A stretch of 64,000 bases of DNA from Pseudomonas sp. RIT-PI-AD (GCF_025642785.1 NZ_JANZKU010000017.1:46343-110342); one strand, 5' to 3'. Shown: positions 1 to 8,448, numbered from the stretch's first letter. The notes: generated by a model from the sequence alone, not told the origin. Made by a program: numbers and translations.

Positions 1-131
1 TTCATCCACATGCCGACGTTGGCCACCAGCCAGACGATCCACATGCTGCGGAAGGCGGCGTGACGCATCGGTGACAGGGCGCCGCTGGGCGCGCCCGCGG
101 CCTCGGGCGGTTGCGGATGGTCAGGGTTCAT
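1..131 (-). CDS. MFS transporter, N-terminal fragment (cut by window edge)
   Basis: Only the first 43 codons are inside the window. After an ATG at 131 with a GGAGG ribosome site about six bases upstream, the peptide has a Pro/Ala-rich start and then SPMRHAAFRSMWIVWLVANV. That is the typical beginning of the first membrane helix of MFS_3/EntS-like exporters (established family pattern). It is transcribed leftwards, divergently from the crotonase operon. A GntR-type operator copy at 224-240 lies where its -35/-10 spacer would be, with TATAGA as -10, so it probably belongs to the same regulon. Substrate and direction of transport cannot be told from the fragment. Confidence 0.7.
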   Translation of the reverse strand, partial: MNPDHPQPPEAAGAPSGALSPMRHAAFRSMWIVWLVANVGMWM

Positions 132-217
132 GAAGGACCTCCAGGAGGGATTGGGCATTCGCGCCGACGCCGGCGACGGGAGCGTGGCGAATGCAGCCGG
201 TCGTGCTGTGGAAACAG

Positions 218-240
218 TCTATAGGTTCATTGGATGGACC
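218..240 (-). promoter_or_regulatory. Operator 1 with promoter of the leftward MFS gene
   Basis: GGTTCATTGGATGGACC at 224-240 is a 17-bp inverted repeat with 7-bp arms around a TGG centre and one mismatch. It is the reverse orientation of the copies at 323, 6101 and 15898. On the minus strand it is followed directly by TATAGA (223-218), a good -10, so the operator would fill the promoter spacer of the MFS gene. The -35 is poor. Binding by the GntR regulator at 5140-5907 is inferred. Confidence 0.65.
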
Positions 241-287
241 AAAATACCCATTGCCTCTTTATCCGCTCCCGCAGCCATGCGGGCGCC

Positions 288-339
288 TTGACAAAGGCGA
301 AAACGCTCAGCATTATTTCAAAGGTTCATCCAATGAACC
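288..339 (+). promoter_or_regulatory. Promoter and operator 2 of the crotonase operon
   Basis: TTGACA (288-293), a 17-base spacer and CATTAT (311-316) form a sigma70-type promoter. Seven bases downstream of the -10 lies GGTTCATCCAATGAACC (323-339), the only perfect copy of the operator: GGTTCAT and ATGAACC arms around CCA. Its place over the transcription start suits simple repression. Confidence 0.75.
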
Positions 340-355
340 TAATAAGGATTCCGAC

Positions 356-1252
356 ATGGAACACGATCTTCGAGACCGCGTGCGTTACGAGGCCCGCGAT
401 GGCCGCGCCTACATCACCTTCTGTCGTGACGAGAAGCGCAACGCGCTGACCTACGAGATGTTCGATCGGCTGATGGAGCACATCGACACCGCCGAACGCG
501 ACGACGACGTCCGGGTGATCATCTTCCGCAGCGAAGGGCGCGACTTTTCCACCGGCCACGACCTCGCCCAGGTCGGCGGCGCCGAGTACGGGTTCTCCAA
601 GGACCCCAAGGCGCGGCGGCCCAGCCAGCGCGCGCGGCTGCATTTCGATAAGCGCCATGTCGAGCAATTCCGCCAGATCTTCTACTGCGTCAAACCCACC
701 CTGTCCCTGGTGCAGGGCTGGTGCGTCGGCGCCGGGCTGTACATCGTCGAGGCCAGCGACCTGGCCATCGCCGCCCGCGACGCCAAGATCGGCCACCCCG
801 AGCAGAAGATGGGCCTGGCCGGCGCGGCCTACCTGACCAGTTGGAACATCCTCGCCATGGGCCCGCGCAAGGCCCGCGAGATGCTCCTGCTCGGCGAGGT
901 GGTGGACGGCGAGGAAGCCGCGCGCATCGGCCTGATCAACAAGGCGGTGGCGCCGGAAGAACTCGCCGCCGCCGGCGAGGAATGGGCCGAGCGCATCGTC
1001 CGCCTGCCGCGCGACGCCATTGCCATCGGCAAGGCCGCGACCCACCTGGCGATGGACTCCCTGGGCATGACCTCGCAGTTCGTCCACGGCTACATCGGCC
1101 ATGCGCTGGGCACCAACATCCGCTACGAGCCGGACGAGGTGAACTTCATGAAGGAGCGCCGCGACAAGGGCACCACTCAGGCGGCGCACACCCGCGAGAA
1201 GCACTACGACGAAAGCGCATCCGCCAAGCCGGCCGATGCCGCCAGCGAATGA
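356..1252 (+). CDS. Enoyl-CoA hydratase/isomerase (crotonase) family protein
   Basis: 298 residues, crotonase fold. The oxyanion-hole segment (FRSEGRDFSTGHDL, residues 57-70) and the GWCVGAGLYIVEASDLAIAA segment (121-140) are clear. By alignment to rat crotonase, the second catalytic glutamate is kept (E149 in GHPEQ), but the position of the first (Glu144 of rat) is Tyr129, so classical hydration of a 2-enoyl-CoA is doubtful. The reaction may be isomerisation, hydrolysis or C-C cleavage. The ATG at 356 was chosen because it follows the operator and promoter; a longer in-frame ORF from 191 would run through them. It is first in an operon with SDR, acyl-CoA dehydrogenase and FAD monooxygenase genes. 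Confidence 0.85.
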   Translation: MEHDLRDRVRYEARDGRAYITFCRDEKRNALTYEMFDRLMEHIDTAERDDDVRVIIFRSEGRDFSTGHDLAQVGGAEYGFSKDPKARRPSQRARLHFDKRHVEQFRQIFYCVKPTLSLVQGWCVGAGLYIVEASDLAIAARDAKIGHPEQKMGLAGAAYLTSWNILAMGPRKAREMLLLGEVVDGEEAARIGLINKAVAPEELAAAGEEWAERIVRLPRDAIAIGKAATHLAMDSLGMTSQFVHGYIGHALGTNIRYEPDEVNFMKERRDKGTTQAAHTREKHYDESASAKPADAASE

Positions 1253-1282
1253 GCCCGGGCGAACCTTCGAGGAGATGAATCC

Positions 1283-2077
1283 ATGATTGCAGACATGACG
1301 GGATCGGTTGCCGTGGTACTCGGCGGCACCAAGGGCATCGGCCGGGAAAGCGTGCGCAAGCTCGCCATGAGCGGCGCCCACGTGGTCATCCAGGGCCGTG
1401 ACGAAGAGGCGGCCGCCAGCCTGGTGGAGGCGTGCGCGCAGTATTCCGGCGAGCGGCTGTTCGTGCAGAGCGACCTGCTCGCCTATGCGGGCATCGAGCA
1501 GGCGGTGGCGACCGCCAAGGAGCGCTTCGGCAAGGTCGACGTGGTGGTCGCCAGCGGCGGCCCGCGCGAGCCGCGCCCGCAACTGTTCGTCGACATGAGC
1601 CCGGAGGAGGGCATCGCCTGCCTGCAGAGCCGCCTGATGCCGCGGCTCAACGCCCTGCACGCGGCGGTGAAGTACATGCGCGGGCAGAACTACGGCAAGG
1701 TGATCCTGGTGACCACCGACGCGGCGCGCATTCCCACGCCGAGCGAATCCATGATCGGCGCCGCCGGCGCGTCGATCATGTTCCTGACCCGCGCCCTGGC
1801 CGCCGAACTCGCCGGGCTGGGCATCCGGGTGAACGCGGTGGCGACCACCTTGACCACCGGCACGCCGGCCCACGAGCGCTTCCTCGCCGCCCGCGAGCAG
1901 GGCTCCCAGGAGGTGATCGTCAAGGCTTTCACCAAGGCCGAGCAGCGGGTCAAGTTCCGCCTGAACACCGCCGAGGACCTCGCCGAATACATCCTCTACC
2001 TGGCCAGCCGCGACTCCGACCAGGTGTCCGGCTCGACCCTGAGCATCAACGGCGGCCTGTCCTTCCCCAGCTATTGA
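1283..2077 (+). CDS. SDR-family protein lacking the usual Tyr/Lys pair
   Basis: 264 residues. The N-terminal Rossmann glycine motif (GGTKGIG, 14-20), the NAG-equivalent stretch ASGGPREP (90-97) and the C-terminal SDR tail with VSGSTLSINGG mark the short-chain dehydrogenase/reductase fold. The catalytic YxxxK does not appear: aligning ALTRALA-type helix residues puts Ile158 and Gly162 at those positions. It may still bind NAD(P)(H) but use different chemistry, or be non-reductive. An AGGAG ribosome site precedes the ATG by about nine bases. It lies 30 bases after the crotonase gene and 28 before the acyl-CoA dehydrogenase gene, so they are presumably one transcript working on a CoA ester. Confidence 0.85.
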   Translation: MIADMTGSVAVVLGGTKGIGRESVRKLAMSGAHVVIQGRDEEAAASLVEACAQYSGERLFVQSDLLAYAGIEQAVATAKERFGKVDVVVASGGPREPRPQLFVDMSPEEGIACLQSRLMPRLNALHAAVKYMRGQNYGKVILVTTDAARIPTPSESMIGAAGASIMFLTRALAAELAGLGIRVNAVATTLTTGTPAHERFLAAREQGSQEVIVKAFTKAEQRVKFRLNTAEDLAEYILYLASRDSDQVSGSTLSINGGLSFPSY

Positions 2078-2105
2078 GCGACCCATTCAACGCAGGAGGG
2101 GCGAC

Positions 2106-3248
2106 ATGGCCCGCAACGAAGAACACGAAATGCTCCGCGACTCGATCCGGCGCATGGTCGCCCGGGACGTGGCGCCGCTGGTCCCGTCGATGGAGGGCAG
2201 CGACCGTTTCCCGGAAGAACTGGTGCCGATCTTCGGCGACATGGGCTTGCTGCAACTCTGGTTGCCCGAGGAATACGGCGGGCCGGGCGGCAACCTGACC
2301 ACGGTGTGCATCGCCAAGGAGGAGATCGCCAAGGTCTCGCTGGCGGCCGCCACCCTGTGCGGCAACAACTCGATCTCCTTCGTCCTGCCGATCCTCCACT
2401 ACGGCACCGAGGAGCAGAAGAACCGCTGGCTGCCGCTGGCCGCCGAGGGCCGGCTGGTGTCGGCGATCGGCATCACCGAGCCGCAGACCGGTTCCGACGT
2501 CTCGTCGCTGCGCACCCGCGCGGTGCGCGACGGCGACAGCTACGTGATCAACGGCCAGAAGAGCTGGATCACCTGGGGCGGCAACGCGCACTTCCTCCTG
2601 CTGTTCGCGCGCACCTCGGATGCGCCCGGCTCCGACGGCATCAGCGCCTTCATGGTGGACACCCGTACCCCGGGGTTCCGCGTCGGTCGCCAGGAACACA
2701 AGATGGGCCGCCACGGCTCGCCCAGCCACGAACTGTACTTCGAGGACATGCGGGTGCCCGCCGACTGCCTGCTGGGCCAGGAAGGCGAAGGCTTCAAGGC
2801 CTGCATGAAGGTGCTCGACCTGAACCGCCCGACCATCGCCGCGACCTCCCTGGGCCTGGCCCAGGGCGCGCTGGACGTGGCGGTGCGCTACGCCCAGGAA
2901 CGCCAGCAATTCGGCAAGCCGGTGGGGCACTTCCAGGGCATGCAGTTCAAGCTCGCCGACATGGCCATCCAGATCGAGGCCGCGCGGTCCCTGCTGCGCA
3001 CCTGCACCGAGGAAATCGATTCCGGCGACCACGCGCGCATGACCCTGCTGTCGTCGATGACCAAGTGCTTCGTCACCGACATGGCCATGACCGTCACCAC
3101 CGAGGCGGTGCAGGTGCTGGGCGCCTACGGCTACTCCAAGGAATTCCCGGTGGAACGGATGATGCGCGACGCCAAGGTCAACCAGATCATCGAGGGCACC
3201 AACGAGATCCACCGGATGATCGTCGGCCGCCGCCTGCTCGCGTCCTGA
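2106..3248 (+). CDS. Acyl-CoA dehydrogenase
   Basis: 380 residues, the normal length of the family. The FAD/substrate signature GITEPQTGSDVSSLRT is at about 121-136 and the C-terminal helix with the catalytic-base motif IIEGTNEIHR has Glu363 in the usual EGT position. The family makes a 2,3-double bond in an acyl-CoA and passes electrons to ETF. A GGAGGGGCGAC ribosome site precedes the ATG. Together with the crotonase and SDR-like genes it forms a beta-oxidation-type set, probably for side-chain or ring-derived CoA thioesters. Chain-length or ring specificity cannot be read from the sequence. Confidence 0.93.
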   Translation: MARNEEHEMLRDSIRRMVARDVAPLVPSMEGSDRFPEELVPIFGDMGLLQLWLPEEYGGPGGNLTTVCIAKEEIAKVSLAAATLCGNNSISFVLPILHYGTEEQKNRWLPLAAEGRLVSAIGITEPQTGSDVSSLRTRAVRDGDSYVINGQKSWITWGGNAHFLLLFARTSDAPGSDGISAFMVDTRTPGFRVGRQEHKMGRHGSPSHELYFEDMRVPADCLLGQEGEGFKACMKVLDLNRPTIAATSLGLAQGALDVAVRYAQERQQFGKPVGHFQGMQFKLADMAIQIEAARSLLRTCTEEIDSGDHARMTLLSSMTKCFVTDMAMTVTTEAVQVLGAYGYSKEFPVERMMRDAKVNQIIEGTNEIHRMIVGRRLLAS

Positions 3249-3339
3249 ACCGCCACACGACCGCCATAACGACAAGAGCCGCTTAGCGGCATAGAAGCAA
3301 CCGGGCGCGGCGATGACCGTCGCCCGAGGGAGACTGACG

Positions 3340-4962
3340 ATGAAGACGCCTGTGTTGATTATCGGGGCGGGCCCTATCGGCCTGGCCCTGGCCGGGGACC
3401 TGGGGTTCCGCGGAGTGGACTGCATGCTGATCGAGCGCACCGACGGCGCGGTCCTGCAGCCGAAGATGGACATGGTGGGCATCCGCACCATGGAGTTCTG
3501 CCGGCGCTGGGGCATCGTGCCCTGGGTCGAGAGCGCCGGCTACAACCGCGACTACCCGCAGGACTGCGCCTGGGTCACCACCCTCAGCGGCCATGAGTTC
3601 GGCCGCGAGGTCTTCCCCTCGCCGAAGGACGAGAAGTGCCCGCCGCAAAGCCCGCAGAAACGCGAGCGCTGCCCGCAGAACTTCTTCGACCCGGTGCTCA
3701 AGCGTTTCGCCAGCCAGTTCCCCGGCGTGACCCTGGCCTACCAGACCGAACTGGTGTCCTTCGAAGAGAAGGCGGACGGCGTGACCGCCCTGCTGCGCGA
3801 CCTGCAGACCGGCGAGGAACGCCGCGTCGAGGCGCAGTTTCTGGTCGGCACCGACGGCGGCGCCAGCCAGGTGCGCCAGTCCCTGGGCATCCAGATGACC
3901 GGCGAGCCGGCGCTGACCTACACCACCAACGTGGTGTTCCGCTGCGAAGGCCTGGAGAAGCTGCACAACCTCAAGCCCGCCTACCGCTACATCTTCATCG
4001 GCCCGGAAGGCACCTGGGCGACCCTGGTGGCGATCAATGGCCGCGACCAGTGGCGCTTCTCCCTGGTCGGCGACGACAACCGCCTGACCCACACCGAGGA
4101 ATACATGCGCGCCGCGGTGATCCGCGCGGTCGGCCGCGACTTCGATTTCGAGATCCTCTCGATGCTGCCCTGGGTGCGGCGCCAACTGGTGGCCGAGTCC
4201 TACGGCACGCAGCGGGTGTTCATCGCCGGCGACGCCGCGCACATGACCTCGCCGACCGGCGGCTTCGGCATGAACACCGGCATCCAGGACGCGGTGAACC
4301 TGTCCTGGAAACTCGCCGGCTACCTGCAGGGTTGGGGCGGTCGCACGCTGCTGGATTCCTACGAGGTGGAAATGCGCCCGGTGGCGCTGCGCAACGTCGC
4401 CGAGGCCACCGGCAACCTCAAGCGGATGCTTTCGCCGCGGGTCAGCTCGCCCTCGCCGGCGGTGTTCGAGGACGGCCCGGAAGGCGATCGCGCGCGGGTG
4501 GAGTTCGGCAACGCCTACACCGAGCAGATGAAGCGCGAGTGGTTTTCCATCGGCATCCACCTGGGCTACATGTTCGAGGGGTCGCCGATCATCGTGCCGG
4601 ATGGCACGCCGCAGCCGCCGGACGAAGTGTCCACCTACCGGCCGACCGCGCGTCCCGGTTCGCGGGCGCCGCATGTGTGGCTGAGCCCGGGCGAGTCGCT
4701 GATCGACCTGTTCGGCCGCGAATTCGTCCTGCTGCGCTTCGGCGCCTCCGCGCCCGAGGCCGGCCCGCTGGAGGTGGCGGCGAAGCGCCGGGGCGTGCCG
4801 TTCAAGGCCCAGCGTATCGACAACCCGGAGGCGGCCGCGCTCTATGAGCGGCCTCTGGTCCTGGTGCGCCCGGATGGCCAGGTGGCCTGGCGGGGCGATG
4901 CCTTGCCGGACGACGTGGAAGGCCTGCTCGATACCTTGTGCGGCATTCGCCACGACGCCTGA
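3340..4962 (+). CDS. FAD-dependent aromatic monooxygenase (PheA/TfdB/MhpA type)
   Basis: 540 residues, group A flavoprotein hydroxylase. It shows the FAD GxGxxG motif (GAGPIG, 9-14), the DG motif (GTDGGASQVR, about 170) and the GD motif (FIAGDAAH, Asp at 298) followed by TGGFGMNTGIQDAVNLSWKL. The C-terminal thioredoxin-like domain ends with LVRPDGQVAWRGD, as in phenol hydroxylase and MhpA relatives. Such enzymes ortho- or para-hydroxylate phenolic rings with NAD(P)H and O2. The start at 3340 follows a GAGGGAG ribosome site; an ATG 27 bases earlier has none. It is the last gene of the first operon. A ring-hydroxylating role feeding the dioxygenase at 20007 is inferred. Confidence 0.88.
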   Translation: MKTPVLIIGAGPIGLALAGDLGFRGVDCMLIERTDGAVLQPKMDMVGIRTMEFCRRWGIVPWVESAGYNRDYPQDCAWVTTLSGHEFGREVFPSPKDEKCPPQSPQKRERCPQNFFDPVLKRFASQFPGVTLAYQTELVSFEEKADGVTALLRDLQTGEERRVEAQFLVGTDGGASQVRQSLGIQMTGEPALTYTTNVVFRCEGLEKLHNLKPAYRYIFIGPEGTWATLVAINGRDQWRFSLVGDDNRLTHTEEYMRAAVIRAVGRDFDFEILSMLPWVRRQLVAESYGTQRVFIAGDAAHMTSPTGGFGMNTGIQDAVNLSWKLAGYLQGWGGRTLLDSYEVEMRPVALRNVAEATGNLKRMLSPRVSSPSPAVFEDGPEGDRARVEFGNAYTEQMKREWFSIGIHLGYMFEGSPIIVPDGTPQPPDEVSTYRPTARPGSRAPHVWLSPGESLIDLFGREFVLLRFGASAPEAGPLEVAAKRRGVPFKAQRIDNPEAAALYERPLVLVRPDGQVAWRGDALPDDVEGLLDTLCGIRHDA

Positions 4963-4983
4963 CCGGCACCGGCTGCGCAGCGT

Positions 4984-5003
4984 CCGGGGCCACATGGCCC
5001 CGG
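4984..5003. terminator. Hairpin between convergent genes
   Basis: CCGGGGCC, loop ACAT, GGCCCCGG: an eight-base GC-only stem 22 bases after the monooxygenase stop. There is no T run, so termination may be Rho-assisted. A second stem (5106-5129) lies closer to the GntR stop. Confidence 0.4.
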
Positions 5004-5105
5004 GCGGCTGCCTTGGCATTTCATTAGGGACGATTCCGGCGGGTTGGCCCGGGCGATGCCAGGTGCGTCCTCCGCGCGAATCGCTGCCCCCAGCGCCTCT
5101 TTTCC

Positions 5106-5129
5106 GGCCCGTGCTCGCGCGCACGGGCC
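5106..5129. terminator. Hairpin downstream of the GntR gene
   Basis: GGCCCGTGC / GCACGGGCC, nine paired bases around a six-base loop, ends ten bases past the GntR stop on the minus strand. It lacks a T tract in the direction of that gene. Confidence 0.35.
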
Positions 5130-5139
5130 GAGCGCGGCC

Positions 5140-5907
5140 TCAGGCGTCGTCTTCGGCGCCTTCCGCCGGCTTCGCCCGTTCTTCGTACTGGGTCATGTAG
5201 TGACGACCGAGGGCGGTGAGGTGCCTTTTCATCTCGGCGGCGGCCTTTTCCTCGTCGCGGGCGCGCAGGTAGCCCAGCAGCTTGCGGCGCGAGGCGATGA
5301 CCTTGGCATTGGTCGCCGGCACCATGGTCTGGAGCAGCTTGCGGTGGATGTCCATCAGGGCGTCCACCAGGATCAGCAGGACCGGGTTGTTCGCGGCTCG
5401 GGCCAGGATCACGTGGAAATTCAGGTTGATCTTCAGGCGTTCCTCGGCGTTTCCCTGCTGCGCCGCCTTTTCGCTGGCATCCAGGTTCGCCTCCAGTTCG
5501 ACGAAATCCGCCTCGCTGGCGCGGGCGCAAGCCAGGCGGGTGACCTCCACGCCGACGATCATCCGCGCCTCGATGAGGTCCGCCGGCTGGATGACGCCGA
5601 GGCGGTAGAGGTCGGAGAAGCCCGACACCACCGCGTCGCTCTGGCCTTCGCGGACGAAGGCGCCGCCGGTGGCGCCCTTGCGGAATTCCAGCAGGCCGGA
5701 CATTTCCAGAGCCCTCAGGGCTTCGCGCACGGTGTTGCGGCTGAGGTTGAACTGCTCGGCCATCTCGCGCTCCGGCGGCAGGCGGTCGCCGGGTTTCAAC
5801 AAGCCATTGCTGAGCTGGTCGCGGATCTGTTCCGCGACCTCTTCGAAGGCTCGGCGGGTCTGCACGGGTACGTAGGCGGGGCGGGGGCGTAGCGCGTTCT
5901 TATCCAC
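5140..5907 (-). CDS. GntR-family (FadR/FCD subfamily) transcriptional regulator
   Basis: 255 residues. The N-terminal winged helix (about 17-85) contains the GntR signature GDRLPPEREMAEQFNLSRNT and VREALRALEMSGL. The C-terminal FCD ligand-binding domain has a metal-site pattern beginning DLIEARMIVGVEVTRLA. GTG at 5907 is preferred over an ATG at 5967 because AGGAAG lies just upstream of the GTG and because the longer form would start inside the operator and upstream of the -10 (TATACT, 5948-5943). It is probably a repressor released by a pathway acid or CoA ester. It is predicted to control itself and four neighbouring promoters through the 17-bp repeat. Confidence 0.92.
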   Translation of the reverse strand: MDKNALRPRPAYVPVQTRRAFEEVAEQIRDQLSNGLLKPGDRLPPEREMAEQFNLSRNTVREALRALEMSGLLEFRKGATGGAFVREGQSDAVVSGFSDLYRLGVIQPADLIEARMIVGVEVTRLACARASEADFVELEANLDASEKAAQQGNAEERLKINLNFHVILARAANNPVLLILVDALMDIHRKLLQTMVPATNAKVIASRRKLLGYLRARDEEKAAAEMKRHLTALGRHYMTQYEERAKPAEGAEDDA

Positions 5908-5942
5908 GATTTCTTCCTGTACGGGCTGGTACTCCAGCCGGC

Positions 5943-5973
5943 AGTATACGTGAATTGGTTTATCCATTGAAAT
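5943..5973 (-). promoter_or_regulatory. Promoter and operator 3 of the GntR gene (autoregulation)
   Basis: On the minus strand, a weak -35 TTCAAT (5971-5966), 17 bases and TATACT (5948-5943) form a promoter. The operator-like GGTTTATCCATTGAAAT (5957-5973 on the plus strand), a degenerate copy, covers the -35 and part of the spacer. This is the arrangement expected for autorepression. Confidence 0.6.
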
Positions 5974-6062
5974 TCGACGTCAAGGGTCTCGGGCGCCTGC
6001 CGCGCGCCGCGCGGGCGGGCGTGGTCCCGCTGCAGGAGCGACCCCAATGGATAGACGCGGTG

Positions 6063-6117
6063 TTGACAAAGCCGATTCCCGGGCGCAGTCTTTTTCCAAA
6101 GGTTCATCCAATGTACC
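6063..6117 (+). promoter_or_regulatory. Promoter and operator 4 of the P450 operon
   Basis: TTGACA at 6063-6068 is perfect; the -10 about 17 bases on (CAGTCT, 6086-6091) is weak. GGTTCATCCAATGTACC (6101-6117) has one arm mismatch. The TTGACA-to-operator layout matches those at 288 and 15860. The weak -10 hints at a need for help or tight control. Confidence 0.68.
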
Positions 6118-6163
6118 AAAGAGCAACGATCCTTCGGGATCACCGGCATATCAGGGGAGAGGT

Positions 6164-7363
6164 ATGGATAGTTCAGCAGCGGATAGGGCGACCACCGTCG
6201 GGAATTCCCCCGCGAACCGGCCGGATCGCGAGCACGAGGCGGAGCGTCCCCTCGACGGCATCGTCGTGGTGGAGACCTCGAGCTTCCTCACCGGCCCCTT
6301 CGCCTCGCTGATGCTCGCCGATCTGGGCGCCGAGGTGATCAAGGTCGAGCCGCCGGGCGGCGACGGTTTCCGCAAGTTCGGCCACGCCCGTGGCGGCTTC
6401 GGCGCCTCCTGGACCAACGCCAACCGCAGCAAGCGCAGCATCGTCATCGACCTCAAGACCCCCGAGGGCGTGGCCCGGATCAAGCGCCTGCTGGCCCGCG
6501 CGGACATCCTGGTGGAGAACTGGCGGCCGCGGGTCGCCGCTTCCCTGGGACTCGGCCAGGAGGTGTTGAGCGCGCTCAACCCGCGGCTGATCCGCCTGTC
6601 GATCACCGGCTTCGGCGACACCGGGCCGCTGGCCGCGGCGCCGGCCTTCGACTCGCTGATCCAGGGCCGCACCGGCATCGTCAATGCCGAGGGTCGCAAC
6701 GGCAGCCCGGCGGTGACCCCCTTCAACATGGTCGACAAGGTCACCGGCGCCTTCGGCGCGCAGGCGGTGCTGGCCGCGCTGTACGCCCGTGAAAGGAACG
6801 GGCGCGGCAGCCACGTCAAGCTGCCGATGCTCGACGTGATGGGTTATTTCAACTTCCCCGACATGTTCCAGCACCGCACCTTCGACGGCGACACCAGCGG
6901 CTGGAAGCCGCCGCAGTCCCAGGTGTTGCAGACCGCCGACGGCCACGTGGTGATTTCCCCGGCCAACGGCGCGCAGATGTCGAAGACCCTGAACGCCATC
7001 GAACGGCCCGAATGGAAGGACGACTTCAAGAAGATGCCCGACCCGGTGCTGATGGCCGAGGAGTTCTTTCGCCGCGTCGGCGAGGTGGTGGCGCAGAAAA
7101 CCTCGGCCTTCTGGCTGCAACGTTTCGCCGAACTGGACGTGCCGGCGGCCCCGGTGTTCGATTTCGACCAGTTCCTCGACGACCCGCAGGTCGCCAACAA
7201 CCGTATCTTCAACCAGGTGATGTCGCCGGTCGGGCCGATCCGCGCCGCCAAGTATCCGGCCGAGTTCGATGGCCGGCAGATGCTGCCGCGCTCGGGGCCG
7301 CCGGCCATCGGCGAGCACGACGGCGAGATCGAGCCGGCCGCCGGCCCGGCGGGAGCGGCCTGA
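6164..7363 (+). CDS. Class III (CaiB/BaiF) CoA-transferase
   Basis: 399 residues. The family N-terminus (LDGIVVVETSSFLTGPFASL, 30-49) is followed by LADLGAEVIKVEPPGGD and NRSKRSIVIDLK. Asp191 in NMVDKVTGAFG matches the nucleophile that carries the acyl/CoA intermediate in this family. It moves CoA from a donor thioester to an acid without ATP. The ATG at 6164 lies five bases after AGGGGAG and downstream of the operator; the ORF could be extended to 6047 but would cross the operator. It is the first gene of the second operon and shares one base with the next gene. Confidence 0.9.
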   Translation: MDSSAADRATTVGNSPANRPDREHEAERPLDGIVVVETSSFLTGPFASLMLADLGAEVIKVEPPGGDGFRKFGHARGGFGASWTNANRSKRSIVIDLKTPEGVARIKRLLARADILVENWRPRVAASLGLGQEVLSALNPRLIRLSITGFGDTGPLAAAPAFDSLIQGRTGIVNAEGRNGSPAVTPFNMVDKVTGAFGAQAVLAALYARERNGRGSHVKLPMLDVMGYFNFPDMFQHRTFDGDTSGWKPPQSQVLQTADGHVVISPANGAQMSKTLNAIERPEWKDDFKKMPDPVLMAEEFFRRVGEVVAQKTSAFWLQRFAELDVPAAPVFDFDQFLDDPQVANNRIFNQVMSPVGPIRAAKYPAEFDGRQMLPRSGPPAIGEHDGEIEPAAGPAGAA

Positions 7364-8448
7364 TGAAGGTGCGCGCGGCGATCGCCTACGGCCAGCACGG
7401 CCAGGTCTCGGTGGAGACCGTCGAACTGGCGCCACCGGGCCCGCGGGATGTGCTCATCCAGATGAAGGCGGCGGGTATCTGCCATTCGGACATGAGCTTC
7501 ATCAATGGCGAGCGCAGCGGCGTCGAGTACCCGATCGTGCTCGGTCACGAAGGCGCCGGGGTGGTGCTGGAATGCGGCCGCGAGGTGACCGGCGTGAAAC
7601 CGGGCGATCACGTGATCCCGGTGGGCGTGCCCGAATGCGGCGCCTGCCCGGCCTGCCTGAGCCTGAAGACCAATCTGTGCGACGAATATTTCCAGGCCTG
7701 GCCGGAGCGGCCGTTCCGTTTCGACGGGCGTTCCGCCAAGGGCTTCTGCGAGCTCGGCACCTTCGCCGAAGCCATCGTGGTGCGCGAGACCCGCGTCGCG
7801 AAGATCCGCCCCGATGCGCCGCTCGACGTGGTCTGCTGCCTGGGATGCGCCGGCGCCACCGGCCTGGGCGCGGCGCTGTACACGGCACGCGTGGAACCCG
7901 GCAGTAGCGTGGTAGTGTTCGGTTTGGGCGGGATCGGCCTGAACGTGGTCGAGGGCGCGCGGCTGGCCGGCGCCCGGCAGATCATCGGGGTGGATACCAA
8001 TCCGGCCAAGGAAAGCTTGGTCAGGCGCGCCGGCGCGCAACATTTCGTCAATCCGCACGGGGTGGACGACCTGCTCGGTCACTTGCGCGAGTTGACCGGC
8101 GGCGGCGCCGACTACAGCTTCGAGTGCGTGGGCCAGCCCCGCACCCTGCGCGATGCGGTGGAATGCACCCGGCCCGGCTGGGGCACCACGGTGATGATCG
8201 GCGTGTTGCCCGGCGCACAGGAGATCGCCTTGCGCCCGCGCGCGCTGCTGGAAGGCCGTCGGCTGCTCGGTTCGTACCTGGGCAACACCAAGACCCGAAC
8301 CCAGCTCCCCGGCCTGGTGGATCTGTTCATGGAAGGCCGAATATCCCTGGATTCGTTGATTTCGCACCGCATCGGACTGGAGCGGATCAACGACGGGTTC
8401 GCCTGGCTGGCGAGCGGCGCGGCGACGCGCACGGTCATCGGCTTCTGA
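7363..8448 (+). CDS. Zinc-dependent alcohol dehydrogenase (MDR family)
   Basis: 361 residues. Catalytic zinc ligands are visible (Cys40 in AGICHSD, His62-Glu63 in GHEGAGVV), and a full structural zinc lobe (Cys92, 95, 98, 106 in CGACPACLSLKTNLC). The nucleotide fold has GLGGIG and an acidic residue at the strand end (GVDTN), which favours NAD. It oxidises an alcohol to an aldehyde or ketone in the cytoplasm; here it probably acts on the P450 product. The ATG overlaps the TGA of the CoA-transferase gene by one base, so translation is coupled. Confidence 0.93.
   Translation: MKVRAAIAYGQHGQVSVETVELAPPGPRDVLIQMKAAGICHSDMSFINGERSGVEYPIVLGHEGAGVVLECGREVTGVKPGDHVIPVGVPECGACPACLSLKTNLCDEYFQAWPERPFRFDGRSAKGFCELGTFAEAIVVRETRVAKIRPDAPLDVVCCLGCAGATGLGAALYTARVEPGSSVVVFGLGGIGLNVVEGARLAGARQIIGVDTNPAKESLVRRAGAQHFVNPHGVDDLLGHLRELTGGGADYSFECVGQPRTLRDAVECTRPGWGTTVMIGVLPGAQEIALRPRALLEGRRLLGSYLGNTKTRTQLPGLVDLFMEGRISLDSLISHRIGLERINDGFAWLASGAATRTVIGF

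Noticed and set aside
191..355. N-terminal extension of the crotonase reading frame
   Set aside because: It runs through a good promoter and the perfect operator; the protein with family similarity begins at 356.
326..2086. Long minus-strand open frame opposite the crotonase and SDR genes, and many similar long frames elsewhere
   Set aside because: Composition is Gly/Ala/Arg/His rich with no domain, and the opposite strand carries recognisable proteins. At this GC content such antisense frames are expected.
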